From: Fibrobacter sp. | Lineage (GTDB): Bacteria > Fibrobacterota > Fibrobacteria > Fibrobacterales > Fibrobacteraceae | Assembly: GCA_024398965.1 (NCBI GenBank) | Contig: JAKSIF010000003.1 | Span: 124,001 to 188,000 of the forward strand | Direction: 5' to 3' | DNA length: 64,000 nt | In this document: positions 35,553-44,202 of the stretch, in pieces | Numbering within the stretch: position 1 is the first letter of the stretch | How the letters are laid out: every line of letters starts with the position of its first letter | Program-made: the position numbers and the translations under genes | The notes under the pieces: model-generated | Databases searched by the model: none | What the model saw: only the letters and a program-made list of their open reading frames with translations | Told to the model about the DNA's origin: nothing

Positions 35553-37040
35553 CTATTCCGCGGTCAAGTCCTCTCTTAAAACGAGTTTGCCGCCAGTCCA
35601 AGATTCCAGCCCATTCTGGAGCAGCAGCTTGCCAGTGGCCCGTTGCAGCCTTACGTCGATGATCCGCAATGCCCTCATATTTTCGAGCTGCCTGCGTTCC
35701 GCCTCGCGAAGGTCTTCTTCCATCTCGAAAATTTCGCGATAGTTGCTCTTGCCCAGGGCTAGCTTCTTGAATTCCTCTTCCAGTTCCTTCTTGTGGTATT
35801 CCACGGCGATCTGGCCGTAACGCCACTGTTCGCGGATTTCCTTTGCCCTGTTCTGCAAAATGCGGTATTCCTCGAATATCTGAGCCTGCAACAGGGTGAG
35901 CCTTGAACGTGCCGCCCTAACGCTGTATTTCTGTGCCGAAATTCTATGGCGTTCGGCAACTCCACCAAACAGGGGAACGTTGATTTCAATTCCGCCCGCA
36001 AGTACTGTCTGTCGCTTTTCCTCGGTCTTGAAGTTCCTCACGGCTTCCCGTGCGTTCTTGTTCCTGCTTCTTATGCCATAATTGCCCACAAGGTCAACGG
36101 TCGGAAGCCAGTCAGCCTTTCGTGCAGAAAGTTCCGATTCTCGGAGCATGAGTTCCGCTCCCTGTGAAAGGTATGCCGGGTGCATGAGCGACATGGAATC
36201 AAGGAATGTCACGGAATCCTGTTCCGTGGCCGGTTCAGGCTCCATCCCGGGCGCCATAGCGATAGGGCGTGTGTCGTGCATGTATTCTCCGGAAGAAAGA
36301 ACAAGCAACAACGCGAGCCTTGCGCTTCGCAACTTGTCAAGGGCGTCGAGCCTTGCGGACTCCCTGTCGGAGTATTCTGCCTCAGCCTTGCTGTAGTCCA
36401 TGGCTGAAAGCAATCCCAGCTGCAATCTTTTTCCGGCATCTTCCAGAATGTCGCGAGCGACCTTCGCAGATTCCGTGGCCGAAGCCAAAAAACGGTCCGC
36501 GTAGTAATAGTTCCAGTAGGCATCACAGAATTTTTCAAGAATTTCATTCAACGCATCACGGAACTTCTGGTATGCGATTTCCTTCCGCAACCTTCCTTGT
36601 TCCAGTTCGTTCATCGGCGACAAAAATAAAGGGCCGTCCTTGAGCAAGTGCTGGCGTAATTCCCCGCCAAAGTAAAGCTCCGACGTGTAGTCGCTGTGTG
36701 TATATGCGGCCTGGTTAAAGCCCACGTTGTACTCGGTGCCTGTAGGGAGTGCCCCCTGTACACCGATCTTGTATTCTTCCTTTGTTTCCGTGAATAGTGC
36801 ACCTGGTCTTTCTGCGGTTTCCTTGAAGGCTCGACCGACAAGTCTTGGCTCGAACTTGCCCAGGGCGCTGGATGCCGACTCCGATTCCGACAGCCAGGCA
36901 AACTTGGCTTCGTTTACGTCGGCATTGTTTGCAAGCGCCGTCTGCAGCGCCGTCTCAAAATCAAGGAACAGCGAGTCACCCTCGGCAAAGGCGAATGCCG
37001 TGGCGAGCAAAATGACGGTGTATATCGCGCGGAATTTCAT
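35553..37040 (-). CDS. TolC-family outer membrane efflux protein
   Basis: A 495-residue outer membrane channel protein. The signal peptide ends near AFAFAEG. The two-repeat helical TolC pattern follows: LDFETALQTALANNADVNEA near residue 26, long heptad helices at ~150-240, and a second repeat with LLQAQIFEEYRILQNRAKEI near 380. The domain boundary carries LPTVDLVGNYGIRSRNKN, and GGIEINVPLFGGVAERHRIS is a typical equatorial segment. It overlaps the adaptor gene by four bases and would form the outer membrane exit of an export system. No ABC or RND pump gene is adjacent. Confidence 0.85.
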   Translation of the reverse strand: MKFRAIYTVILLATAFAFAEGDSLFLDFETALQTALANNADVNEAKFAWLSESESASSALGKFEPRLVGRAFKETAERPGALFTETKEEYKIGVQGALPTGTEYNVGFNQAAYTHSDYTSELYFGGELRQHLLKDGPLFLSPMNELEQGRLRKEIAYQKFRDALNEILEKFCDAYWNYYYADRFLASATESAKVARDILEDAGKRLQLGLLSAMDYSKAEAEYSDRESARLDALDKLRSARLALLLVLSSGEYMHDTRPIAMAPGMEPEPATEQDSVTFLDSMSLMHPAYLSQGAELMLRESELSARKADWLPTVDLVGNYGIRSRNKNAREAVRNFKTEEKRQTVLAGGIEINVPLFGGVAERHRISAQKYSVRAARSRLTLLQAQIFEEYRILQNRAKEIREQWRYGQIAVEYHKKELEEEFKKLALGKSNYREIFEMEEDLREAERRQLENMRALRIIDVRLQRATGKLLLQNGLESWTGGKLVLREDLTAE

Positions 37041-37831
37041 TTCAGGATGACTTTCCCCGTGACACCTGGTTCGATTGCCTTGTCAGCATTGTCAAAGACG
37101 ATCTTTATGGTGCGAAGCATGCTGGCCTTGTCAACCACAGGCGAGACGAACTCGATTTTACCCTTCTTGCTTCTGCTCTGCTTGCGACCGTCCAGGGTAA
37201 GGCTCACCTTCTGTCCGACTTTCAGCTTGCCAGCCTTGTCTGCGATTATGTAGGCGACCATGCGGCAGGTGCGTACATCCGCGATTTCCAGGATTGGCTC
37301 CAGCGCCTCGACGCTTTCGCCGTTGTTCTTGGAGATCGTTGCCACCTCGCCGTCAAATGGGGCTATAAGGAACCTTTTAGACAGCTCTACCTTGGCCAGG
37401 TCATGTTCCAGTTTCGCACGTTCCTTATCGTTTGCTGCGGCGGAGTATTCGGCTGAGGCCACGTCGTAGTTCATCTGCTTTTCCCAGACCTGTTCAGCGC
37501 TCACGGAGTTGCTGTTCTCAAAGAGGTTCTTGGTTGCATCAAGGTCCTTCTTGTAAGTCTCCAGCTTTGCCTTTGCCGAATGCAGAGCCGAGGAGTCCTT
37601 CTCTGCCATCGCCGTAATGCGAACCCGCAGCTGCTCCTCGTTGTTCTCCAGGCTTATCAGCGTATCGCCCTTGTGCACAAAGGAACCTTCCTTCACCCAG
37701 ATGCGTTCAATCTTGCCCGATACGGTGAAGCCGATGCGAGCCTGGTTTATGGGTTCTGTAATGCCATCGAAAGTACCCTGGGCAAATGCTCCCATGGCAA
37801 GCCCAAGGATCAATACGAATTTCCTGACCAT
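37037..37831 (-). CDS. periplasmic adaptor (HlyD/membrane fusion family)
   Basis: A 264-residue adaptor protein. It has a short signal peptide (LILGLAMGAFAQG), a first biotinyl-lipoyl half (IGFTVSGKIERIWVKEGSFV, residues ~32-51) and a helical hairpin rich in lysine and alanine at ~65-145. The second lipoyl half (KRFLIAPFDGEVATISKNNG) and a beta-barrel/membrane-proximal part (KLKVGQKVSLTLDG, then AIEPGVTGKVILK) follow. It would link an inner membrane pump to the TolC-type channel. It lies six bases after the lipoprotein gene; the Shine-Dalgarno GAGGAA overlaps that gene's end. It is smaller than HlyD. Confidence 0.85.
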   Translation of the reverse strand: MVRKFVLILGLAMGAFAQGTFDGITEPINQARIGFTVSGKIERIWVKEGSFVHKGDTLISLENNEEQLRVRITAMAEKDSSALHSAKAKLETYKKDLDATKNLFENSNSVSAEQVWEKQMNYDVASAEYSAAANDKERAKLEHDLAKVELSKRFLIAPFDGEVATISKNNGESVEALEPILEIADVRTCRMVAYIIADKAGKLKVGQKVSLTLDGRKQSRSKKGKIEFVSPVVDKASMLRTIKIVFDNADKAIEPGVTGKVILK

Positions 37832-37836
37832 ACAGG

Positions 37837-39327
37837 CTATTCCTCAGCCTTGCTAGAAGAACTGGCGACGCTGGAAGAACTTGCTTCCGCAGAGGAACTG
37901 GATGTTACAGATGAACTAGAAGCCTCGGAAGAACTGGATTCCGGAGCCTTGGTCAGTTCAGTGAGGATGGTTAGCCCTTGCATGTAGAGGCCGTTCCTTG
38001 CGTGTACCGTAAGGTTCATGCCGATGGTATCGCCGGCAACAAGGGAGTCGTCGAAGGTCTCGAACATCTTGACGAACAGCGTATCCACCTTTGTCCATGC
38101 GTCCGCATTCGGCGATTCATTCCCTGCATAGACAGTCTTCTTTGTCTTTGGAGTCTTGCTCCATTGCACTCCGCTCCTGTCTGTTGCGAGAGTGTCGGAG
38201 AATTTAATCCACAGTGTATCGTTTACGGAGAACGTGGCGCGGTAACTGCTGTTGGATGCCCAGGCGTTGCTGGTGACCACGTACATTCCGCGACCGGTCG
38301 TAAATGCCGCATCGCCGGATAGATTTTCGGTAAGCCTTTCGCCCGACTTTGTATAACCCACGATGCTTACGGAATATCCCTTTTCTGCCTCGAAGGGAAC
38401 CGCGTGACGAAGGTAGAGCGTATCGCCCTTGACTTCCGGGGTGAGCATTACGGTAGAATCGCTTGCGATACTAACTGAGAGATTTTCCTTACTCAGGGCT
38501 TCGCTGAAAACATAGTAGGGCGTGGTAAGCGGCGAAACGTTGCTGTAACCCATGCGGTTTTTATCCATCACGTTGGATGCGATGATGACTGGAGCACTTT
38601 CCATGAGGGTGTCACGGGCGAGGAACGTTCTACCAAGGTCGTAAACAGCGTCTGAACGAAGTCTTGGCAGGACCTTGTTTGCAAAGCGGTAGGTCTTGCC
38701 CTTGTAAACGAAGGATTCTGCCGTAAGCGTAAGTCCAGAATCTGCAGGAAGCCCCTTGAACGAGAAGGCCCCTAGGGAGTCTGTCGTCGCAAGGAACGTC
38801 TCTGGAGCGATGTTGATGAAGCTTGTGTCCTGATGGACGATTCTGAGCTGCACCTTTGCTGCCGGGGACTTTACGCCAGTCGCCTCTTCCTGGATAAACA
38901 GTTCGCCAGAAACGCCTGCGTTAAGCGGCGAAAGCCTGATTACACGGGAACTGCTTGCAACCACACCCTCCATATAGCTGGATTCGCCCGTAGAAGAAAC
39001 CGTTACAACCTTCGGCGCATAGAACAGCGTATCGCCATCATCAACGTCATAATGGCTGAAAGTGAATGTCCGCTGGCCGTATGGCAGACCGTCTATGAAA
39101 AATGCGCCAGACTTGTCGGTAGTCGAGGTCTTTTGTTTACCGGAATCATCGACGTATTCGATTGTAGCCCCGTCGAGACCGATCCCTGTGGAGCCATTTA
39201 CCACGCTACCGGAAAAGGTCCACTTGGAGTAGTCGTCGCCTTCGGAATCGGAAACGGAACAGCCCGTAACAAAAGCCATGGCGGCAATCAGCAATGAAAA
39301 AACGGAGTTGGTCTTTGACAGGTTCAT
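37837..39327 (-). CDS. lipoprotein with carboxypeptidase-regulatory-like domain
   Basis: A 496-residue lipoprotein, first gene of the TolC/HlyD-type operon. The signal peptide ends at a VTGC lipobox (Cys23). Residues ~33-110 look like a carboxypeptidase-regulatory (transthyretin-like) beta-sandwich: GSVVNGSTGIGLDGATIEYV, DKSGAFFIDGLPYGQRTFTF. A second copy seems to lie at ~130-215 (DSLGAFSFKGLPADSGLTLT). An Ig-like part follows, and the C-terminal ~35 residues are almost pure serine/alanine. It may be a surface lipoprotein exported or assembled with the pump. Function unknown. Confidence 0.7.
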   Translation of the reverse strand: MNLSKTNSVFSLLIAAMAFVTGCSVSDSEGDDYSKWTFSGSVVNGSTGIGLDGATIEYVDDSGKQKTSTTDKSGAFFIDGLPYGQRTFTFSHYDVDDGDTLFYAPKVVTVSSTGESSYMEGVVASSSRVIRLSPLNAGVSGELFIQEEATGVKSPAAKVQLRIVHQDTSFINIAPETFLATTDSLGAFSFKGLPADSGLTLTAESFVYKGKTYRFANKVLPRLRSDAVYDLGRTFLARDTLMESAPVIIASNVMDKNRMGYSNVSPLTTPYYVFSEALSKENLSVSIASDSTVMLTPEVKGDTLYLRHAVPFEAEKGYSVSIVGYTKSGERLTENLSGDAAFTTGRGMYVVTSNAWASNSSYRATFSVNDTLWIKFSDTLATDRSGVQWSKTPKTKKTVYAGNESPNADAWTKVDTLFVKMFETFDDSLVAGDTIGMNLTVHARNGLYMQGLTILTELTKAPESSSSEASSSSVTSSSSAEASSSSVASSSSKAEE

Positions 39328-39421
39328 AAATCCCCTTGTTTAGACAAAAAAATTTAGTAAATAGGTTATATTTTGCTAAATATCTATAAGGAATTAAACT
39401 AAAAAAACAAAGGAACTTGAT

Positions 39422-39754
39422 ATGGCCGAAAATAAACAGCCCACAGTAGAATGGAATGACAAGGACATGCGCACCACTTACGTGAACGCAACGAACGTAG
39501 TTGCCGGTCGAGAAGAAGTGATGATGATCCTCGGTGTAAATCAAGCCTGGCAGATGAACCAGGAAAAGGTCGATGTCGCAATCTCTGACCGCATCGTGAT
39601 GAACCCCTACACCGCAAAGCGCCTCGCTATCATGCTCAGTGCTACCGTGCGCGCCTACGAAAACAAGTACGGCAAGATTGACCTCGGCTTGACTGCCCCG
39701 GCTGCAAGCCCGGCCCCGACAGCTCCCGCGGCAAACCAGAAACCTGCGAAGTAA
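39422..39754 (+). CDS. DUF3467 family protein
   Basis: A 110-residue small protein. VEWNDKDMRTTYVNATNVVA, then GREEVMMILGVNQAW and KRLAIMLSATVRAYENKYG fit DUF3467, a small protein family of unknown function found in diverse bacteria. The C-terminal ~20 residues are alanine/proline-rich. AAAGGAA lies seven bases before the ATG. It is divergent from the lipoprotein gene; the shared 94-base gap must hold promoters for both. Its GC-rich codons suggest a housekeeping gene inside the island. Confidence 0.75.
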   Translation: MAENKQPTVEWNDKDMRTTYVNATNVVAGREEVMMILGVNQAWQMNQEKVDVAISDRIVMNPYTAKRLAIMLSATVRAYENKYGKIDLGLTAPAASPAPTAPAANQKPAK

Positions 39755-39835
39755 GTGGGGCTATTTAGACCAAGCCTTGAGGTAAGGCGTTGAAGATTTG
39801 GCAAAGTTTGGACAAATACTGAAAGGGCTTTGTAT

Positions 39836-40930
39836 ATGAAATTAAGCAAGATAACGGTCCGTGGTTTTAAGTCGTATAATCAAGATTTGCATGAACTTGA
39901 GTTGAGTGATGTTACAGTTCTCCTAGGTGCAAATGGTGCAGGAAAGAGTAACTTGATTTCCTTCTTTAACTTGATTGCTCATGGGATGACAAATGCTTTG
40001 CAAGACTACATCAAGAAGAATGATGTAAATTCATTGCTGCACTTTGGTTCTCAGAACACTCAGGACATGAGCTTCTCATTTCGTTTTTTGGACGACAAGG
40101 CTGTTGATGAATACAAGGTTTCACTTTCTTATGCCAAACCAGAAAGACTTTATGTGAGCTCGGAATCGTTCTGTTATACAAAAAAAGATTGTGAAAAGCC
40201 CTTTGAAAGACAATTGGACGGGGATTTTGAGTTTGCCCTGGCTCGGGAAAATGATGATACAAGTGCGTTTGTGAAGAGACTACTTCAGAATGTACGCGTG
40301 TACCAGTTTCATGACACGTCTGACACGGCAAGGATAAAGCAATCTTGCTATGTTGATGATTCCGCATATTTGCGCAATGATGCTGGAAACCTCGCTGCAT
40401 TTTTGTACAAAATGAAAAATACGGAACCGAGATACTATGAACGTATCGTAAAGTATATCCAAAAAGCGATGCCGCAATTCAAGGATTTCAGCATTGATTT
40501 AATTGACGGAAAAAGAGTCCGTCTAAACTGGATTAGCTCCGATAATGCTGATTATCTGTTTGGTCCGCATCAGTTGTCTGATGGCTCGCTTAGATTTATG
40601 GCCCTTGCAACGTTGCTGTTGCAGCCTCCTCAAAATCAACCCAAGGTGATTGTTTTGGATGAACCAGAACTTGGCCTACACCCACAGGCTGTATATGTGC
40701 TTTCGTCCATGATAAAGATGGCGTCACGTAATGCTCAAGTAATTATTTCGACCCAGTCAACAAACCTTGTGGATGAATTTTCTGCAGAACAAATCGCAAT
40801 TATCGATCGTGATGAAGCAAAGAAAACTTCCGTCATAAAAAAATTGGATACAAGCGCTCTTAGGGAATGGCTTGATGAATACTCTCTTTCGGAACTTTGG
40901 GCGAAGAATGTGCTTGGGGGACAGCCATGA
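39836..40930 (+). CDS. ABC-type ATPase (AAA_21-like), pair with DUF4276
   Basis: A 364-residue ATPase of the RecF/OLD type. Walker A is GANGAGKS (residues 31-38), the signature-like region is LSDGSLRFMALATLL near 248, and Walker B is VIVLDEPELGLHP (D275). IISTQSTNLVDEF closes the core. ATG 39836 is preferred to TTG 39830 because GAAAGGG lies at a normal distance. It overlaps the DUF4276 gene by four bases (ATGA). The pairing of such ATPases with a TOPRIM-like DUF4276 protein is frequent in defence regions. Target recognition is unknown. Confidence 0.75.
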   Translation: MKLSKITVRGFKSYNQDLHELELSDVTVLLGANGAGKSNLISFFNLIAHGMTNALQDYIKKNDVNSLLHFGSQNTQDMSFSFRFLDDKAVDEYKVSLSYAKPERLYVSSESFCYTKKDCEKPFERQLDGDFEFALARENDDTSAFVKRLLQNVRVYQFHDTSDTARIKQSCYVDDSAYLRNDAGNLAAFLYKMKNTEPRYYERIVKYIQKAMPQFKDFSIDLIDGKRVRLNWISSDNADYLFGPHQLSDGSLRFMALATLLLQPPQNQPKVIVLDEPELGLHPQAVYVLSSMIKMASRNAQVIISTQSTNLVDEFSAEQIAIIDRDEAKKTSVIKKLDTSALREWLDEYSLSELWAKNVLGGQP

Positions 40931-41610
40931 GAATGCTGAATGTGCTAGCGGAAGGATATTCTGAGAAAAATTTTGTAGAGAAAATGTTGGGACGGTATCT
41001 TGATCCGCGGAACAGAATGATTTTCTCACGGTGCGTAACCACTAGCATAGACCGCCGAAAAGGAAAAATTCATCGGGGAGGAATTTCTTCTTATGTCAAG
41101 GTGAAAAACGATTTGCAGAAATGGCTGAAGGAATGTCCCGGCAGCGATGTTCGTTTTTCTACAATGTTTGATTATTATGCCTTGCCCGTAGATTTTCCTG
41201 GATTTAACGAAGCTAATCAGAAAAATGACGTGTATGAAAAAGTCAAGATCCTAGAAGAAGCTTTTGCAACAGATATTGGAGATTGGCGCTTTATTCCATA
41301 TATCCAGCTTCATGAATTTGAATCCTTGATTTTTGTTGACCCGCAAGCATTGGATTTTACCTATATCGATAAAGAGGACTCCATCAGTAATCTCGTAGAG
41401 ATTGCTCAAGAATTTGGCAACCCAGAATTGATAAACAACGGACCCGAAACTGCACCTTCCAAGAGGATTCTCAAGGAAATTCCAGAATATGACAAAGTTG
41501 TTGCAGGTGTGGACACTTTGGAACTTATTGGCGTAGATTTGCTTAAGCAATCATGTAAGCATTTTTGTGAATGGGTTGGAAAACTGGAAAATGTTTTTAG
41601 GGATGCGTGA
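40927..41610 (+). CDS. DUF4276 (TOPRIM-like) protein
   Basis: A 227-residue protein with DUF4276 marks: an N-terminal acidic motif (LNVLAEGYSEKNFVEKML, E9-G10), GGISSYVKVKNDLQKWL, FDYYALPVDFPGF, and RFIPYIQLHEFESLIFVDPQ. DUF4276 has a TOPRIM-like fold and is likely a nuclease partner of the upstream ATPase. GGGGG lies just before the ATG. A terminator-like hairpin follows about 65 bases later. Together they probably make an OLD/PARIS-style two-gene defence unit; that is inference. Confidence 0.75.
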   Translation: MRMLNVLAEGYSEKNFVEKMLGRYLDPRNRMIFSRCVTTSIDRRKGKIHRGGISSYVKVKNDLQKWLKECPGSDVRFSTMFDYYALPVDFPGFNEANQKNDVYEKVKILEEAFATDIGDWRFIPYIQLHEFESLIFVDPQALDFTYIDKEDSISNLVEIAQEFGNPELINNGPETAPSKRILKEIPEYDKVVAGVDTLELIGVDLLKQSCKHFCEWVGKLENVFRDA

Positions 41611-41658
41611 GTGATATCATTCCCCCAAAAGGTTAGTTCACCCTGCGGGAGGTTTTCT

Positions 41659-41936
41659 TCATACCAACAAAAGCCCAGTCTGTCTGACTGTTTTTTTTCC
41701 CCAAGTGTGTTCGTGGCCCAGCAGCTTGGCTAACCCCTCCCGCGTGGCACGGGCGAACCTTTTGCCGAACCAGCCGCTCTTGCGGTAGAGTTCGTCTATC
41801 CTTGCGCTAGTGAGCGTTGCTACCAGGTGGATCTGGGCGGACTCCTCGTCGTCGAAGGGGTGCGCCCAGCGTTCGGCAGCGCCTTGATGATGGCGCCCTG
41901 GTCGAACTGCGGCTTTTCCTGGTTCTGTGCGGTCAT
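41659..41936 (-). pseudogene. small frameshifted gene remnant
   Basis: From ATG 41936 the minus strand reads MTAQNQEKPQFDQGAIIKAL and soon stops. A shift near 41880 continues in a credible frame (AERWAHPFDDEESAQIHLVA, LTSARIDELYRKSGWFGKRF, then ATREGLAKLLGHEH) to TGA at 41659. The region is GC-rich between AT-rich genes. It seems to be a broken small gene of unknown family. It fills the 41611-41972 gap. Confidence 0.5.
41676..41698 (+). terminator. probable Rho-independent terminator
   Basis: Stem CAGTC / GACTG with loop TGTCT, followed by eight T's (41691-41698). It lies 65 bases after the DUF4276 gene, on the same strand. The stem is short, so this is moderate evidence. Confidence 0.5.
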
Positions 41937-41972
41937 GGACTGTCGGTTAGGGTGTGGTTTGGGCGGAAATAA

Positions 41973-44195
41973 TTAAGATTTAAGACTTTTTATCTTTTCC
42001 CATTCGTTTCGGTGCTGTATGCATTCGTTAATAATTTTGGATAATTCATTTTCATTAGTTAGCTTTAATGCGAACTGTTTCTTTGCGATAGCTTCATCTA
42101 ATGAGTTGTTTTGCAATTTGAGATTTTGTTCGGCAAGTGCATTTGCAATGTTAGCTTTTTGGATGAAGTAGGCCATATGGTCCAATACAGAATTGATTAT
42201 TTTTGCGTATACAGCATCAAATTCTTTACTGTGGTATGCAAGTTGTTCTTCTAAAAAGCGAATTTTCTTTTCTAGAAGAAAAGACTCTTTTCTATAATAT
42301 GGTGTTGCTAATTTTTCAATAATAGAGTTTGCTGCGGAATCTATTGATTTGATTATATTGTCGATATTATCTTTTTCAGAATCGTAAATGTGATATCTGA
42401 ATTCAACATGATGTCGTTCGCTAAGATCTTTTTTATTATTCGTGATTTTAATTATTTTTATTGCGCAAAAATATCCGTTTGAATTCTCTAGGATAATGAC
42501 ATTCCCTGCAACTAGCGATTTGCACCTTGAAGTAAAATTAAATGCTTCAGGAATGTTTTGATATTGAGGGAAATCTACGATGTCTGGATTGAAAAATAGG
42601 CTTTTGACTCCGTCTCGATAACAATAAATACTGTCATCGCCACATTCACTCCATCGTGTATCGAATGCTTTTTTGCCGTTTCCTATAATGAAACTGCCAT
42701 TGTTTAGTGTGTAGTCTAAAATTATAGAGTCTTCTGAATTCGTGTTTACGAAAATAGGAAGTTTATTTTGTTGTGAAGAATTGCTTTCTTTTGGCATGTG
42801 TACCAAGTTGTTACGTTCAAAATAACGTAAGCCAAGAGATTCCACAAAAGACATTTCCGCCAACATTATTTCATTTTTGTGATTCTCTATATAGTCTGAA
42901 TACTGTTCGTCTTGTAAATTTGGATTGTCTGTTTTTAAAAATAAAATCAATGCTTTTGAACGCACTGCTCCGAGTGAGATTTTTTTGGGAAACGCATATG
43001 TGGTGTATGGATTTTTTTCTCCATCGTCATAGAAGATTTCAGAAGATGCTCCACAAGCGTAATCAATAAATTGATTGTATGCTTTTCGTTGATAAGTTAA
43101 TGAGTTGACAGTAAAGTAATTGCTGTATGAAGTTTTCCAAAACCAATTTTTTAAATCATTAATTTGTTTTTCTGAGGGGTTTGAAATCTTTCTAAAGAAT
43201 TCCATTATAAAAATTAACTGCATGTTATAAGGCAGGTATTTGTATTTGTTTACATGCAATTCGTTGTGAAGGAATTGTACCGCCTTTTTGATAAAGGGGA
43301 TGGTTTCTCTCGTCGTCTTTGCAAAATCATCTCGTTGGGCTAAATGCTCAATGTCTGTTTGGTCAAAATATAATTTGCCAAAAGAACTTTGAATGCAACG
43401 AAATAGAACATTTCTTGATGTTTTTTCAAATCCGAATTCTTTTAAATCGCGCTGTGTTTTTGTAATTTCATCGGAAAACTTAAAATTGTTTTTTTTGTAC
43501 GACAACGCATTGACCATCCAGTCAAAAGAAATGTCTACGCCTTTGGAATTTAGCCTAGAAAAGATTTCAACAGCTTCTTCAATATTTGCATCATTAATTT
43601 CAATACATGCGATTTTATATTCGATGAAACGACTTGCAAGGGAGTCTGCTCGGTCTAAAAGATTGTCGATTTCGTCTTTAGGAATCTTTGGCTCTATGTT
43701 TGTTCTAGAATATTGGCGAAAATCACTGCTGCTCAATAAAACGTGAAGCGGGACCTGATACGGTTGCTTCATTACATCGTTACGTGGGTAGAAAAATTCT
43801 TCGTTTTTTAAATCGTAATATAAGTTAAACAAAGATTTATACATTTGCTCATCACAAGCAAAACTTGATTTATCTGGGTTTGTCAAGCAACCGAACATTG
43901 AAGAAAGTCTTTGAAATCCGTCAAGAACATACCATTTTTGGTCATTGTTTTGGGGTAGCTCGAATGGTCCAACTTTACGAGATTCTTCCCAATTCATTTT
44001 TTCTGAAGGCTTCCATAGCAGAAGAGATCCTATGGGATAATTTTTTTTAATGCTGTCAAACAAATCCTTAATATTATCACAAGTCCAAACAAAATCTCGT
44101 TGGAAGGGGGGGACGCAAACTAGCCCTTGTTTTACTTCCGTGATAAGCGAGCCTATTGTTTTGATTTTTGTGTCAATAGTAAGTTTTTTGCACAT
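41973..44195 (-). CDS. DUF262 (GmrS-type) protein, third gene of ATPase/TOPRIM operon
   Basis: A 740-residue protein. Its N-terminal DUF262 domain has VPPFQRDFVW (residues 28-37), IGSLLLWKPSE, the ParB-like VLDGFQRLSS (D92, R96) and IFSRLNSKG. In GmrSD, SspE and BrxU such domains bind or hydrolyse nucleotides and sense modified phage DNA. The usual C-terminal DUF1524 HNH nuclease is absent. Residues ~500-600 instead hold a beta-rich domain (FDTRWSECGDDSIYCYRDGV), followed by ~140 residues of helix and coiled coil. ATG 44195 is chosen for its AGAGGG Shine-Dalgarno, seven bases after the TOPRIM gene stop. AT-rich; likely acquired by transfer. Confidence 0.7.
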   Translation of the reverse strand: MCKKLTIDTKIKTIGSLITEVKQGLVCVPPFQRDFVWTCDNIKDLFDSIKKNYPIGSLLLWKPSEKMNWEESRKVGPFELPQNNDQKWYVLDGFQRLSSMFGCLTNPDKSSFACDEQMYKSLFNLYYDLKNEEFFYPRNDVMKQPYQVPLHVLLSSSDFRQYSRTNIEPKIPKDEIDNLLDRADSLASRFIEYKIACIEINDANIEEAVEIFSRLNSKGVDISFDWMVNALSYKKNNFKFSDEITKTQRDLKEFGFEKTSRNVLFRCIQSSFGKLYFDQTDIEHLAQRDDFAKTTRETIPFIKKAVQFLHNELHVNKYKYLPYNMQLIFIMEFFRKISNPSEKQINDLKNWFWKTSYSNYFTVNSLTYQRKAYNQFIDYACGASSEIFYDDGEKNPYTTYAFPKKISLGAVRSKALILFLKTDNPNLQDEQYSDYIENHKNEIMLAEMSFVESLGLRYFERNNLVHMPKESNSSQQNKLPIFVNTNSEDSIILDYTLNNGSFIIGNGKKAFDTRWSECGDDSIYCYRDGVKSLFFNPDIVDFPQYQNIPEAFNFTSRCKSLVAGNVIILENSNGYFCAIKIIKITNNKKDLSERHHVEFRYHIYDSEKDNIDNIIKSIDSAANSIIEKLATPYYRKESFLLEKKIRFLEEQLAYHSKEFDAVYAKIINSVLDHMAYFIQKANIANALAEQNLKLQNNSLDEAIAKKQFALKLTNENELSKIINECIQHRNEWEKIKSLKS

Positions 44196-44202
44196 ATTCC
44201 CT

